DNA of 64,000 nt, from assembly GCF_000972845.2 (NCBI RefSeq), contig NC_040032.1, positions 9,017,324 through 9,081,323 of the forward strand, read 5' to 3'. Shown in pieces: positions 48,568 through 59,840 of the stretch. The DNA is from Larimichthys crocea (Eukaryota; Chordata; Actinopteri; Sciaenidae). The notes under the pieces are model-generated. The model saw nothing but the letters and a program-made list of their open reading frames with translations. It was not told where the DNA came from and did not search any database. Numbering within the stretch: the stretch's first letter is position 1; every line of letters begins with the position of its first letter. The translations under genes were made by a program, and so were the position numbers.

Positions 48568-49692
48568 CAAATACTGCAAACAGAAGTATAAATACTGCAA
48601 ACAGAAGTATAAATACTGCAAACAGAAGTATAAATACTGCAAACTGAAGGAGAAATACTCAAACAGAAGGAGAAATACTGTAAACAGAAGGAGAAATACT
48701 GCAAACAGAAGGAGAAATACTGCAAACAGAAGTATAAATACTCAAACAGAAGGAGAAAAACTGCAAACAGAAGTATAAATACTGCAAACAGAAGAAGAAA
48801 TACTGCAAACAGAAGAAGAAATACTGCAAACAGAAGTATAAATACTGCAAACAAAAGTATAAATATTGCAAACAGAAGTATAAATACTCAAACAGAAGGA
48901 GAAATACTGCAAACAAAAGTATAAATACTGCAAACAAAAGTATAAATATTGCAAACAGAAGTATAAATACTGCAAACAATAGGAGAAATACTGCAAACAG
49001 AAGTATAAATACTGCAAACAAAAGTATATATACTGCAAACAGAAGGAGAAATACAGAAGGAGAAATACTCAAACAGAAGTATAAATACTGCAAACAGAAG
49101 TATATATACTGCAAACAGAAGTATAAATACTGCAAACAAAAGTGTATATATACTGCAAACAGAAGGAGAAATACAGAAGGAGAAATACTCAAACAGAAGT
49201 ATAAATACTGCAAACAGAAGTATAAATACTGCAAACACAGAAGTATAAATACTGCAAACAGAAGTATAAATACCGCAAACAGAAGGAGAAATACTCAAAC
49301 AGAAAGAGAAATACTGCAAACTAAAGTATAAATACTGCAAACAGAAGGAGAAATACTGCAAACAAAAGTAGAAATACTGCAAACAGAAGTATAAATATTG
49401 CAAACAAAAGTAGAAATACTGCACACAGAAGGAGAAATACTGCAAACAGAAGTATAAATACTGCAAACAGAAGGAGAAATACTGCAAACAGAAGGAGAAA
49501 TACTCAAACAGAAGGAGAAATACTGCAAACAAAAGTACAAATACTCAAACAGAAGTATAAATACTGCACACAGAAGTATAAATACTGCACACAGAAGTAT
49601 AAATACTGCAAACAGAAGGAGAAATACTCAAACAGAAGGAGAAATACTGCAAACAAAAGTACAAATATTGCAAACAGAAGTATAAATACTGC
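48568..49692 (+). repeat. 21-22-bp minisatellite (long allele)
   Basis: More than 50 tandem units of AAATACTGCAAACAGAAGTAT and AGGAG variants, some with a shorter CTCAAACAG join and two blocks repeated as larger units near 49040-49210. Long leucine/phenylalanine frames on the minus strand are translations of this array. Confidence 0.95.
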
Positions 49693-50538
49693 TCATATGT
49701 AACTTTAACAGTAAAAGCATCTTAAAGAGAGAGAGGACACAGTTAGTTTCATATTTATTTAGTCTAATTAAAGTAAATTTTGTTTTTCTTAATTAAATAA
49801 TAAAAATCCTGACTGAACTCTTTATTATCATTTTATTTTATTTGATTGTTTTCTCTGTAAAATGAGTTCACGTCTCCCCAGTTTGTGTTTTATTGTGTGA
49901 AGCACTTCTATAAATAATAAAGTAATCCAGTGTGATCAAACAACTCGACTTTCATAATGTTTCACTTTTTGTAATTTAATGATTCTGTTTATTACTGAGG
50001 TCGTGGTTTGCTGCATTATAATGAGAGAGATTTCTAATATTCACGTACACAAACAGTTTACATGTGTTTGAGTTTGATAAATATTAGAAATAAATAAATA
50101 AAGTTCTGAAATGACAAATAAGAAAAAGGCTGAGCTACAGTTTATAATCAGTTTATTTTTATGTTTTCCTTCGAGCGTGCAGAGTTTAGATTCACAGAGT
50201 CAAATCAGGTTTAAAGAGCTAAATAATATCTAATTAATCATAATTATAATAATATCTAACGTCTGAAGAGAAGTGACTTTATCAAATGTGACCGCTGTGA
50301 ATAATTCCTGCTGTCACAAAGAGGTCGTGTTTTATTGTGGTGAACTTTATAACCTGTGTGTGCTCGGCTCTGCTGACATGCACAGAATGAGAAGAAACGT
50401 TATGCTGTGTGATTAACATGTGATTAACATGTGATTAACATGTGATTAACGTGTGATTAACATGCTCTGATGATGGACGTGTCGTTCATCTTGTTTGTTC
50501 AGGTCGATTCGACAGAGAAACCTCGTCTAACAACCATC
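49693..50538. other. A/T-rich spacer before slc25a15
   Basis: No exon is supported. Five copies of the 11-mer TGTGATTAACA stand at about 50408-50465; the other duplicate has fewer. Probably slc25a15 intron 1 or upstream DNA. Confidence 0.5.
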
Positions 50539-51957
50539 ATGGCTCCTCACCCGGCGGTCCAGGCCGTCATCGACCTCTCTGCGGGCGCCGTGGGTAACTA
50601 CACGCTCTGATCGTCACCGAACAAACAGAGTTACAGAGTCCGCCGTGTTTAATCTGTGTGGAACAATCAGCTGACTCATCTCTCTCTGTGTTTGTGTTGT
50701 GATGCTCAGTGAAGTGACGATCGTCTCTAACTCTGTCGTTGTCGTCCTTCCTGTCTCTCCCTGCAGGGGGCGCTGCATGTGTCTTCAGCGGGCAGCCTCT
50801 GGACACGGCGAAGGTCAAGATGCAGACCTTTCCCACGATGTACCGCGGCTTCATCCACTGCGTCACGGCCACCTACAAGCAGGTCGGCCTGCGCGGCCTC
50901 TACCAGGGCACCACGCCGGCGCTGATGGCCAACATCGCCGAGAACTCGGTGCTCTTCATGAGCTACGGCTTCTGCCAGCAGGTGATCCGCCTCGCCGCCG
51001 GCCTGCACCGAGACACCGTGCTGAGGTAAGAGAGGAGGGTTTGAAACGGGAAGCTGAGAACTCGTGTGCGACCTCTGACCGCTCGTCCTTCGCTGTGTTT
51101 CAGCGACATGCAGAAAGCCTGCGCCGGCTCAGTGGCGTCCATCTTCTCCTCGTTAGTTCTCTGCCCCACCGAGCTCGTCAAGTGTCGGCTGCAGGCCATG
51201 TACGAGATGGAGGCGTCCGGGAAGATCGCCAAGAGCCAGAAGTAAGCCTTTACAAACCTTTACACAACCATTTCACAACGCAGTCTTTGAACGTTGACTG
51301 TGACTTGACGCCTCTGTCTGCAGCACGGTGTGGTCGGTGGTGAAGTCCATCATGAGGCACGAGGGTCCGCAGGGCTTCTTCCAGGGCCTGACCACCACCA
51401 TCGCCCGAGAAGTGCCCGGGTACTTCTGCTTCTTCGGCGCCTACGAGCTGAGCCGCACCGCCTTCGCCGACTACATGAAGTGTGACAAAGACGACTTGGG
51501 TACAGAGTGATGTCACAGCTGTCAGACTTTTACTTTGAAATCTGGTTTCAGTGCAGCCGTGTATGATCTGTGTCCTCTTTTATTTTGAAGGCGTGGCTCC
51601 CATCATGTTCAGCGGTGGTTTTGGGGGGGCGTGCCTCTGGCTGGTGGTCTACCCGATGGACTGCGTCAAGTCTCGGATCCAGGTCATGTCCATGACGGGC
51701 AAGCAGGGAGGCTTCTTCAAAACCTTCATGAACATCGCTCGTACTGAAGGTGGGTGGACGTCGGCGGTGCGTTCAGGTTCTCTCTCTCGCTTCTGTTCGT
51801 CTGTCAGGATCTAATCTGTCACTGTTTGTGTCGTTCAGGCGTCAGAGCGCTCTACTCCGGACTCACGCCCACTCTGGTCCGCACCTTCCCCGCTAACGGA
51901 GCGCTGTTCCTGGGTTACGAGGCGAGCCGGAAGCTCATGATGAAGCAGTTTGACTGA
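50539..51957 (+). CDS. slc25a15: Mitochondrial ornithine transporter (intact copy)
   Basis: Inner-membrane carrier exchanging cytosolic ornithine for matrix citrulline in the urea cycle and for polyamine/proline metabolism. Exons 50539-50593, 50767-51025, 51104-51241, 51324-51499, 51591-51749, 51839-51957 join in frame to 301 residues, the length of human ORNT1. The three carrier signatures are present: PLDTAK, PTELVK and PMDCVK. The matrix-gate region keeps AREVPGYF, as in ORNT1, and [17 protein letters not shown] near residue 75-90 is diagnostic. The start [20 protein letters not shown] aligns with the family start. The gene lies tail to tail with the tm4sf5-like gene, 801 bases apart, and has a broken twin at 25301. 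Teleosts may have more than one slc25a15 paralog; which this is remains open. Confidence 0.95.
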
Positions 51958-52758
51958 TGAACATGCACAAACGATAACGAGCTGGAGGTCACCACGGGAC
52001 CACGCACATCTCTCCCCTCTGATTGACACGGTCCAAGTCTTAGTATTAATTTATTTTTTAGATGTTTAACACTCCAGAAGTGACATGAAGTCTGACACTC
52101 CAGATGTTTCCTGTCTACCTCAAACAGTCGAATCGCACAAAACTCTGAAGTCCGTTACTCTCGTTAAAATCTTAAAAAGCTTGTTTGAAGATGATTTTAT
52201 TAACGACGCTAACTCAGCCGCCTCAAACGTGCTGTCACGTTTTTAACTCAGCCGGCGACTTCTTCTCATCCCGTCATTCCAGTGTTTCATTCCTCTCCTG
52301 TTGGGACCGAGCGTTTGCCTTTTTAATCACTACACTTTGCCTTTTCTTTTCTTGTCATGTTGAAAAATGTCGACCACCTCCTGATGTGCCATTTCCACAC
52401 TCCACATTCCACGTGCAGAGTCGTCGTCCTTTGACGTTAGCGGAGAAATAGTGTGGACGTTTAGAGGTGACACTGACGTGTTTGCACAGATATTAACCCT
52501 GTAACACAACCGACATTAAAGGTGTCATTGAAGAACAACCGCTCATCTCTCTGTTTCTTATTTTAACTGTGACCTGGCACCGATTTAAAGTCCAATGACT
52601 CATTTTGCAAACATTTCTTGGGTTTTATTGCGTTAAGCTTCATGAAATTTACATAAAAAGTATAAAAATCTGTCGAACAAAGTGAAAATTTATGCAGCTG
52701 CAACCACAAACAGTTCTCTGGGTCGTCCAGCAGGAGGCACCAGGCGACCATCAGGAGC
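51958..52758 (+). other. slc25a15 3' UTR / convergent intergenic
   Basis: Sequence between two converging stop codons. An ATTAAA at about 52514 could serve slc25a15. No gene seen. Confidence 0.5.
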
Positions 52759-52790
52759 TCACAGTGGCTGTAAAAAGAGAGAAGAGGTTA

Positions 52791-52836
<46 letters not shown>

Positions 52837-53922
52837 TACCCCTTTATCCACGCAGGCCCCGCACAGGCAGCCGAACAGCCCGTTGATCATCTGGATGGCG
52901 CACAGGATGGCCTCCAGGCTGCTGGTGACCACCAGAGTGGCGAACAGTCCGATGTTGAACTGCACGATGTTCTTGGGCTCCGTGCACTGCCACCACGTGG
53001 AGTCGTCGGTCAGGTAGCTGCTGTCGCTGCACAGAGGACAGAGAGAGAGCTCAGTGACACCTGAAGGACCTGAGGTGAAGCGTCACGAGAACGTTCAGAG
53101 ACTCACGTGTTTTTAAAAGGTGTCCCCCAGATCAGCACCACTTTGCACAGAGGCCCGTTCTGCAGACCCACAGCCGCCACGCTGAGGCTGTACAGGGCGC
53201 CAGCGACGCCCACGGCAGCGAAGGCGATAGACAAGAACATCTGCAGAAAGTTCAGTGATAAGAAGATTCCAGACTCTTTATTTATGCTCATCCTGATAAC
53301 TCAGGTATGTATGAGCCGCTCAGAGGTCAGCTGACATTTGCTTCAACTTCCTCTGACTGCAGCTCAGGTGACGTCATCCTGACAACCTGAAGAAAACACT
53401 CTCAAACAGGAAGCTATGATTCACACTGAGTCTGAACTTCTGTCAGCGTCAGAGTTATCTGATCGTGTTCAAACAGAACCGTGCGGCAGCGTCACACAAT
53501 GAAATGAAATGTATCTCTGACTGAGCACCGGAAACATTCGATCAAACCTTAAATATCTTCTTGATGTCCGACTCACCCCGCAGCGGTTCCCACAGCAGCC
53601 CTGTTTCCCCGTCAGGTTGATGTAAAGCGCTGGGAGCAAAACCTACATCAGGACAGTAAATGTTTGACTTCATCCTGATGTTCAGAAAACTCTTTCAAAC
53701 GTTCCTCAGAAGCATGTTCAGGGTCACACCCTTCAGGCAACTCACCAGCAAACCTCCTCCGACGAGCCCCCCCATGTATTTCACCTCCTCGGTGATGTGT
53801 CCATCTTGGGCGTACTTGATGTCTCCGTCAGGAAAGAACAGCACGATGTTACAGATGATGGATATGAGCGCCAGCGGGTACAGAGTCACCGCGATGCAGC
53901 GAGAGCATTTTCCAGTGCACAT
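52759..53922 (-). CDS. Transmembrane 4 L6 family protein (TM4SF5-like), intact copy
   Basis: Four-pass membrane protein of the L6 (tetraspanin-like) family; these act at the plasma membrane or lysosome in adhesion, migration and amino-acid sensing. Minus-strand exons 53746-53922, 53577-53642, 53107-53240, 52840-53026 and 52759-52767 join in frame to 190 residues. Start MCTGKCSRCI is the family N-terminus; YMGGLVGGGLLVLLPALY is the second membrane segment; GCCGNRCG the cysteine motif; LQNGPLC and STWWQCTEP lie in the large extracellular loop; CAIQMINGLFGCLCG is the last membrane segment. The final exon adds only Pro-Leu-stop. Nearest in feel to TM4SF5 and TM4SF4; human TM4SF5 is at 17p13, which fits the neighbours. 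Sure of family, less of paralog. Confidence 0.9.
52794..52834 (+). repeat. (TG)n microsatellite beside a splice donor
   Basis: About 20 TG repeats in the last intron of the tm4sf5-like gene, starting five bases from the exon 4 donor (complement GTAGGACACACACA). Confidence 0.95.
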
Positions 53923-55545
53923 GTCTGAAAGTAAAGCGGCTCCGTCGGCTTCAGATCAGCTCTCAAAGAGTTTCCTTCGCTTCTGCTTTCACAGAGAGGT
54001 TCCGCCTCTAACAAACCCAAAGATGGAAGTGTGTTTGCACTGGCAGCAGAAACTATATACAGGCAGGGGTTTTCAGGTGTGGGAGGTGTTACGACAGGCA
54101 GATAACGTGGACAAACAGAGCCAGGGATAGGCCACAATGGCATCTGTGAGTCATACAGTATCTGAGAGAGACGGCGCTTGTTTGGTTGTTTTAACAGGAA
54201 CTTTATTGATGGACTCACCTCTGCTTCACCCTGACAGAGCTCAGGGATCACATCGGCTGTGATTGTTGCTGAAGCAGCTCTGAACTGTGAGGAGCGTTGT
54301 CCAACTCCACAGGTTGCGGGTGATGTATGGCTGCAGGATCGCAGCACGCCGGACTTTGAACCTGCAGCAGCACGAACAATGTGTCATTGACACGGCGTGC
54401 AGGACGTGGATGCATGACCACGCTGTGCACGCTGCATTCTGCATGTGTCTGTGTCTCTGAGCTGCTGTGCAGAGCTCAGGACTGCAGCTGTCAATAAATC
54501 AAGTTTATCACGTTTTAATAAAAACAAGAGTTTCTGAACACACATGCCGTCTCCTAGCAACGCTTGTGCAAGGCAGAGTTCACTATCAGTGAGAGGTTGT
54601 AAATCTGCTCCCTCCGCCCTCTGCTTCCTCCCTCCCTTCCTTCCTCTCATGTTCTGTAAAAGTCCAACATCACAACCACAACAGGCTTTTCCTCACTCTC
54701 TCCGAGGGTCTAAGGACAGAGGGTGTCACTCCCTGCACAGGTTGTAAAGCCTCAGAGGAAAATGGACTTTGTGACTTTGGGCTCTACAAATAAAATCTGA
54801 TCTGATTTGATGTTAAAAGATGAAGGATGCGTTCATGACCTGCAGAGGGTTTCTCTGTCCTCCATCCTCTCATCACCTGAACTCTGACTTCATCTCATTT
54901 GAATCTGAAGTTTAAAATGTGATCAGACAGACGAGCTAATGAAGGAACAGTGAGCTCTGAGGGCGTGAAACAAAAGCAGGAGCTGATAACTCTGTGAATG
55001 TTTAACCACCTGTTCCTTAATGACGGATCATAAAGTGGATCATTGTTTTACACTTTGATCTGTCTGAGTGACTCACCTGTAATAAATGAAGCCAAACAGT
55101 GAAGCAGTAGTTCAGTTTTCTGATATTTCTATGAACTTTTTAAACATTTCTCTGTCTGTATTTGTATTTTTTGGATCATACAAACTTAATGTTCCCATGT
55201 TGAGTCTTTTCTTTGGTTCTTTGACTTGTTTTAATGGAGGACAAGTCTGTTCACACCATTTATTCACTTTACATCAGGGAAACACTCACCTCAGTCGTCT
55301 GCACAGAAATGAAAGAAATGCTGAGTTTAGAAAAAGAAACCAAAAGTTTCATTTTACTGTAAAATGCAACATTATTTCCAATTAATGATTTAATAAGCAT
55401 TCATTACTTCTGATACTGTGCCACAGCAACAACGTGGATGCTTTGTGCAGATTCAGACAGGAGGCGTCCATCAGTCGACCCTGTTACCACGCCTGCATGA
55501 TGAAGAGTCACATATCTGACAGTGACAGTCACCTTTGTCTTTGTC
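53923..55545. other. Spacer upstream of the tm4sf5-like gene
   Basis: No supported exon. It should hold the tm4sf5-like promoter just above 53922, but no motif stands out. Corresponds to 28659-30240. Confidence 0.45.
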
Positions 55546-55547
55546 CA

Positions 55548-55642
55548 CACAGGCAGCCGACCAGTCCGTTGATGAGCGCCGCCTGCAGGTGATGAACAGC
55601 CTGGCGTTGAACTGGACCACGTTCTTTGAGAGCATCACAAGT
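55548..55642 (-). pseudogene. Tetraspanin-like exon remnant
   Basis: The complement has an AG acceptor (TTTACAG) then AACGTGGTCCAGTTCAACGC, which reads NVVQFNARLF, like NIVQFNIGLF of tm4sf5-like exon 4; 40 bases on, in another frame, INGLVGCLCG matches INGLFGCLCG. About 30 bases of the exon are missing in between and the frame is lost. It looks like the last trace of a second L6-family gene in tandem. Too short for certainty. Confidence 0.5.
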
Positions 55643-55773
55643 CTGTAAATATGAAATATTCAAATAGAGATTAAGAGAGTCACCACGGCAACACTCTCAT
55701 ATTATGCAAAACCATGAAACCTCCCATCCATCGTGACTCCAATCCCTCCTGGTTCTTTTAGAAACGTGTCTTC

Positions 55774-56222
55774 TCTGACAGCTCTGACGATGAGGTGGAG
55801 ATGTAATCTGTTACATGAGCACGAAGTAACTTCTGTGTGTATATTGGAACAGTTTCATGTCTTCACATCTGTCAAACTTTGAATGAAGGCAAATGAAACG
55901 TGAAAACTTCAGACCTTGGCAGTGAGCACAGAGCGACGGGTACCTGTCGCCCTGTCGCTCTGAGCTCAAACTGAGTGTTTGTACCAACAGGCGTTATGGA
56001 CGACCAGGAAGAAGAAGAGGAGGTAACCAGGCTCAGCAGCTTCTATGGACATGATGGCAGAGGAGAAGAGAGTGAAGAGGACGCTGACGGAGGAAGCTAA
56101 GAAGAGAAAAGGAGAGAGTGAGCGAGCAAGAAGCCGCCGGACAAGAGTAAATGTGGGACTGACTTTTAGTGGTTGGTGAGAGCTTGGTGAAATAAAAGGC
56201 TGAAAGACAGACGCCGAGCTAG
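55774..56222 (+). mobile_element. Insertion of ~450 bases present only in duplication B copy 2
   Basis: The first copy runs straight from CGTGTCT to the sequence matching 56223 (CTGCTGGACGAG), while this copy has about 450 extra bases. The insert encodes a short basic peptide (56045-56179) of a kind common in fish transposon-derived ORFs. No clear terminal inverted repeats or target-site duplication could be resolved because the other copy is noisy. Confidence 0.55.
56045..56179 (+). pseudogene. Transposon-like ORF remnant (44 codons)
   Basis: Reads MDMMAEEKRVKRTLTEEAKK, then RARSRRTRVNVGLTFSGW before a stop. A lysine/arginine-rich stretch followed by RTRVNVGLTFxxWRELG is a pattern I associate with N-termini of uncharacterised transposon-related proteins in teleosts; frame 2 continues RELGE after a one-base shift at GGTTGGTGAGAGC. 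It is a fragment and its family is a guess. Confidence 0.4.
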
Positions 56223-56347
56223 GCTCACTGCTGCTGGACTAGTCAGTGATATCAGCTGCTGCTGGTGACCTTGTTGACCCCGGCTCTCGGCTGTAAACAC
56301 CAGGGAACCTTTGACCACTCCCCGCCGTCACAGAGCAGCAGACCACC

Positions 56348-59031
56348 ATGGCTTCTTCTTCTCCTGTCAGACAGTTCCTGGTTTCTTTTTTGATGCCGGA
56401 AAAATGTTACGAGGAGATTTTCGTCAACGTTCACATGCACGGTGAGACTCGTAGTTATGAAATATTGGAATGAAATGTTGCGTTATGTTTGTCCAGATGT
56501 TTGGAGCTGGGTGACTTACACTGACTCTGAGTCACAGCTGTGGTTTGAACTCTGTGTTTCAGTTCCGTGTCTGAAGTTTCTGCTAAACAGAACCTTTGGA
56601 TTTTGGATCCTTCTGGACTCTTTACTGGGTAAGAAACTCTGTGGATCACGTGGCAACAACGTCAGCACAACAAAGATGCTTTAGAGTGGTTTTAGGTTTT
56701 GAGTTTTTCAAAGTAAAAGCACTAAAAAATGTCAGTAAAAGTATCTTCAGCTAAATGTACTTAAAGCTTTAAAACTCAGTGTTCTGTCATGTGATGTTTA
56801 TAGATTCATGTTACAGCTGCTTTAATGTGTTTTATGTCTGAACTGTTTTCAGCTTTGTGTCGATGCATTGTCAGATCATTAAGATGTTTTTAAATAGTTT
56901 ATTTACTCATCTGAACATAAAGAAACACTTCATCCTTCAGTTCATCAGATACACTCACAGGAAGGGAACAAAAGTGAGTAGTCACTTCTCAGAGCTGAAG
57001 TGAACACACTCACATCTCACTGTTGTCTTGATTGATCACCATTGATTGGATCAGTGTAGGTAACCATGACGACATCAGGCCTGATGATGATGATGATGAA
57101 TTTTCCCACAGTACACTGAAGTAAACACGTTACGTTAAGATCTATTCAGTATTTATTTATTGTGAAGCTCAAAATCTGCCTCAGTCAAAGCGTCCACGCT
57201 CTTAACCCTGCATAACTTTAAGCCTTAATATAATGTGAACAGGTGAGTTGTATATAAATTCACCCTCAGTACAGTTGTCATGAACGGGGAAATTAGCTAC
57301 AGAGACCAAAACTGTTTTTTGTACCAGGCTGTAAACATGTTTATTTCTGCTGTGAAGTTGGACATTTGGACATGGGGACTTATGGAGACTGACTCACTTC
57401 TGGAGCCAGCCTCAGGTGGACGTTAGAGGAACTGCAGACACTTCCACTTTATTGTTTACATCACTCTGAAATAATTCACTCTCTGACTCCATGTTGGTTG
57501 TAGTTAGTGTTGTTTCACCTCCTCGTCTCCTTGTCTCCTCGTCTCCTTGTCTCCTTGCAGCCCAGCTGTCTCAGCTGTTGAAGATCCTGTGGATAGGAGG
57601 TGCGGCGGGCCTGAGTCTGACCTCTGCCCTGCTGCAGCTTTATGCCTTCTCATGTCCAGTCTTGTACGCCGCTGCCCTCAACTTCCCGCTCTTGTACGTA
57701 CCGACCGAATAAGACGAGTCAGTGCTGACTCACTGGAAGTCTGAGACATGATGAGACGAGTGACATCAGTGTGTGTGTGAATCAGCCTCAGGGCTCTCAG
57801 AGTAAACCCTTAAATCCAGGAATGTGTTGTTAATGTTGAAGCTCAGAGCTCCTGGTGTAGTCACACAGCAGCTGTGTAATACACAAAACAAATGAGCGCA
57901 CACCTCATTAGTGTGCACTGATGTGAATACAGTGTGTTGTTGTGTGTGTGTGTCTGCAGCGCCTGGACTGAGAGGCTCTTCGTGTTGGCGCAGACGGCAG
58001 CCATCGTCTTCCTCATCCTGTTTCATGGAGGTGAAACCCTCAAAGGTATTTTTAAGTCTGACTGACTAAAGCAGTGATGTGCTCCTCTCTGAACGCCTCT
58101 CAGTTTCTATGAAACAAACAGGGATGATGAGTTCTATGAACAGATTAAAACTCAGTTTACATTTTTTGCTTTTTGGCAACAGTCACGTTCTTATCTGACT
58201 GGCTGCTCGAGCAAATATTTGCACTGGAATTCATTTAAAAACCATTAAGTTTATCCAGACAAAGCTGCAACAAGTGTGTGTGTGTGTGTGTGTGTCTGTT
58301 TATAATATAATATCAGTCTGTTTAACGTTCTGTCAGCGCTACAGGAACACTATGTAAGTATGTTAAGGTTGTCTGAATGTTACTGAAGTGATACATTGTG
58401 GTTCAAAGTCTCAGTTCTGTAATTCTCTATATCAGCACTCATGTGGAGCAGCTGGATGTGCTTCATCAGCTGCAGCACTGACAGGGATCTGCTTTAAGTG
58501 TTGATGATCTCGTCTCGTAGGGCTGCTCCTCCTCATGGTGTATGCTGCTGTCATGCTCCTGCTGGGCTCCTGGTTACCTGCAGCAGTCGCCTCCTGGATG
58601 CAGACCTCCAGTCCGGCTGCTTTAATTGCAAGCAAGGTGTCAGATCAAATCAAACCTCGGCTCGTCTTACCTCTGAGCTGAAACCAGAGCAGAGTGAATT
58701 CATATGTTGGATTTGTTGTTTGCAGGCTCTCCAGGCTCGAACTAACTACTGCAACGAGCACACAGGCCAACTGTCCACGCTGTCTGTGTCACTGTCCTGT
58801 GCCGGCTCTCTGGGCGTTCTCTTCACGTCTCTACAGGTAACACAACCTCAGACTTTACTCCATCCTGTCGCTGTCTGTCTTTGCTAACCGACTTTTATTT
58901 TGTAGGAGACAGGAAGCTTCTTGTCTACTCTGTCACACATCCTGTCAGCCTGTCTCAGCTGCGTCCTCCTGGTCCAGGTCTTGTCCTCCTCCAGGGGCAG
59001 CAGGGACGCCACCAAAAGGAAGAGCGAGTAG
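56348..59031 (+). CDS. mpdu1: Mannose-P-dolichol utilization defect 1 protein, intact copy
   Basis: ER membrane protein of the PQ-loop (SLC66-like) family needed for use of dolichol-phosphate mannose and glucose in N-glycan, O-mannose and GPI-anchor assembly. Exons 56348-56441, 56563-56628, 57561-57693, 57960-58045, 58521-58636, 58726-58836, 58906-59031 join in frame to 243 residues (human 247). Start is MASSSPVRQFLVSFLMPEKC with MPEKCYEEIF matching the family's LPEKCYDQLF. NFPLFAWTERLF, FHGGETLKG and ARTNYCNEHTGQLSTLS align with human NFPFSSWGEALF, YRGQTVKG and ATNYHNGHTGQLSAIT. The first PQ-loop reads LSQLLKI, lacking the Pro of the usual LPQ. About six membrane segments. It ends in a lysine-rich KRKSE; human ends in KQKKAQ. 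Teleosts have two mpdu1 genes, so this may be the more divergent one. AATAAA follows at 59163. Confidence 0.92.
57180..57436 (-). repeat. Dispersed repeat, copy 7 (inverted long form)
   Basis: Cleanest long-form copy: AAGCGTCCACGCTCTTAACC at the left through GAGGAACTGCAG at the right, inside mpdu1 intron 2, about 125 bases before exon 3. Confidence 0.88.
58275..58304 (+). repeat. (TG)n microsatellite in mpdu1 intron 4
   Basis: About 13 TG repeats; the noisy copy has an interrupted tract at 32667-32692. Confidence 0.9.
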
Positions 59032-59840
59032 GACGGAGGAGGACGGAGGAGGACGGAGGAGGACGCTAGTATCATGTTTACAGAATCTTTTATACAAATG
59101 TGTGTGTGTGTGTGTGTGTGTGTGTGATTTAGTTGTTTGAGTGTTTCCTGTTTAACTGAGGGAATAAACAGAGTTTTGTCGCCACCTGGTCTTTGAAATA
59201 AGAATGACCTCTCTGTGTGTGAGTGTTGCCGAGAAACACTCGACACATTGACAGGCGCTCTGCCAACACACTGATTTAACTGAGCGTGCACCAGCGACAC
59301 ATTAACCTTGTTTGTTTTGGCAGTTTGCAGTTTATTTCCATCAGGCTGAGCACAGACACAACAGTGATCGCTCATGAGGTTTCATAAAGCACTTTATATA
59401 TGTGTGTTCAGACTTTATGGATCTTCTTTCATGTTTAACTGAATTCAGTGATGCAGGTGAAAACAGAGAGGTCGGTCACTTCCAGTCACCTTTAGCCACC
59501 TGTAAACTGTGTTAGCAACAGTCAAACATTATCTGTGTGTACATAAAAATCCTGACCCGTCGAAGCGTTGTGACATTCATACCTCAGATAACACGAGACA
59601 CACCTCAAAGTGTTTCCAAAGAAAGTGCTGCAGGTTAAAATCAGGTGATCGTGGTTAACCTTTAACCTTGAGGGGAGCGTTCCAGTCAGCGAGCATGCTG
59701 CTCAGAGCTGCAGGGACATTTCCTCACATGATGTATGTATGAAATATTGTGAAAAGACAGTTTCTGTTCTGTAATTATTCAAAACTGGGAAATTCATGGA
59801 TTGGTTCATTTTGAATGTGATGCTGAGATCACTGGAAGAT
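59032..59840 (+). other. mpdu1 3' UTR and flank
   Basis: Contains a GGACGGAGGA repeat directly after the stop, a TG tract (59098-59127) and AATAAA at 59163-59168. No further gene seen up to the array spacer. Confidence 0.55.

Noticed and set aside
48564..49540. Minus-strand frames up to 214 codons with repeated CLQYFSF or SVCSIYT
   Set aside because: The 21-base minisatellite period is a multiple of three, so any open frame stays open. Frame is not kept in the shorter array copy.
48568..49692. CRISPR-like regular repeats
   Set aside because: Units are contiguous with no unique spacers, and the setting is a vertebrate genome.
53660..54130. 156-codon plus-strand frame
   Set aside because: Shadow of tm4sf5-like exon 1 on the opposite strand.
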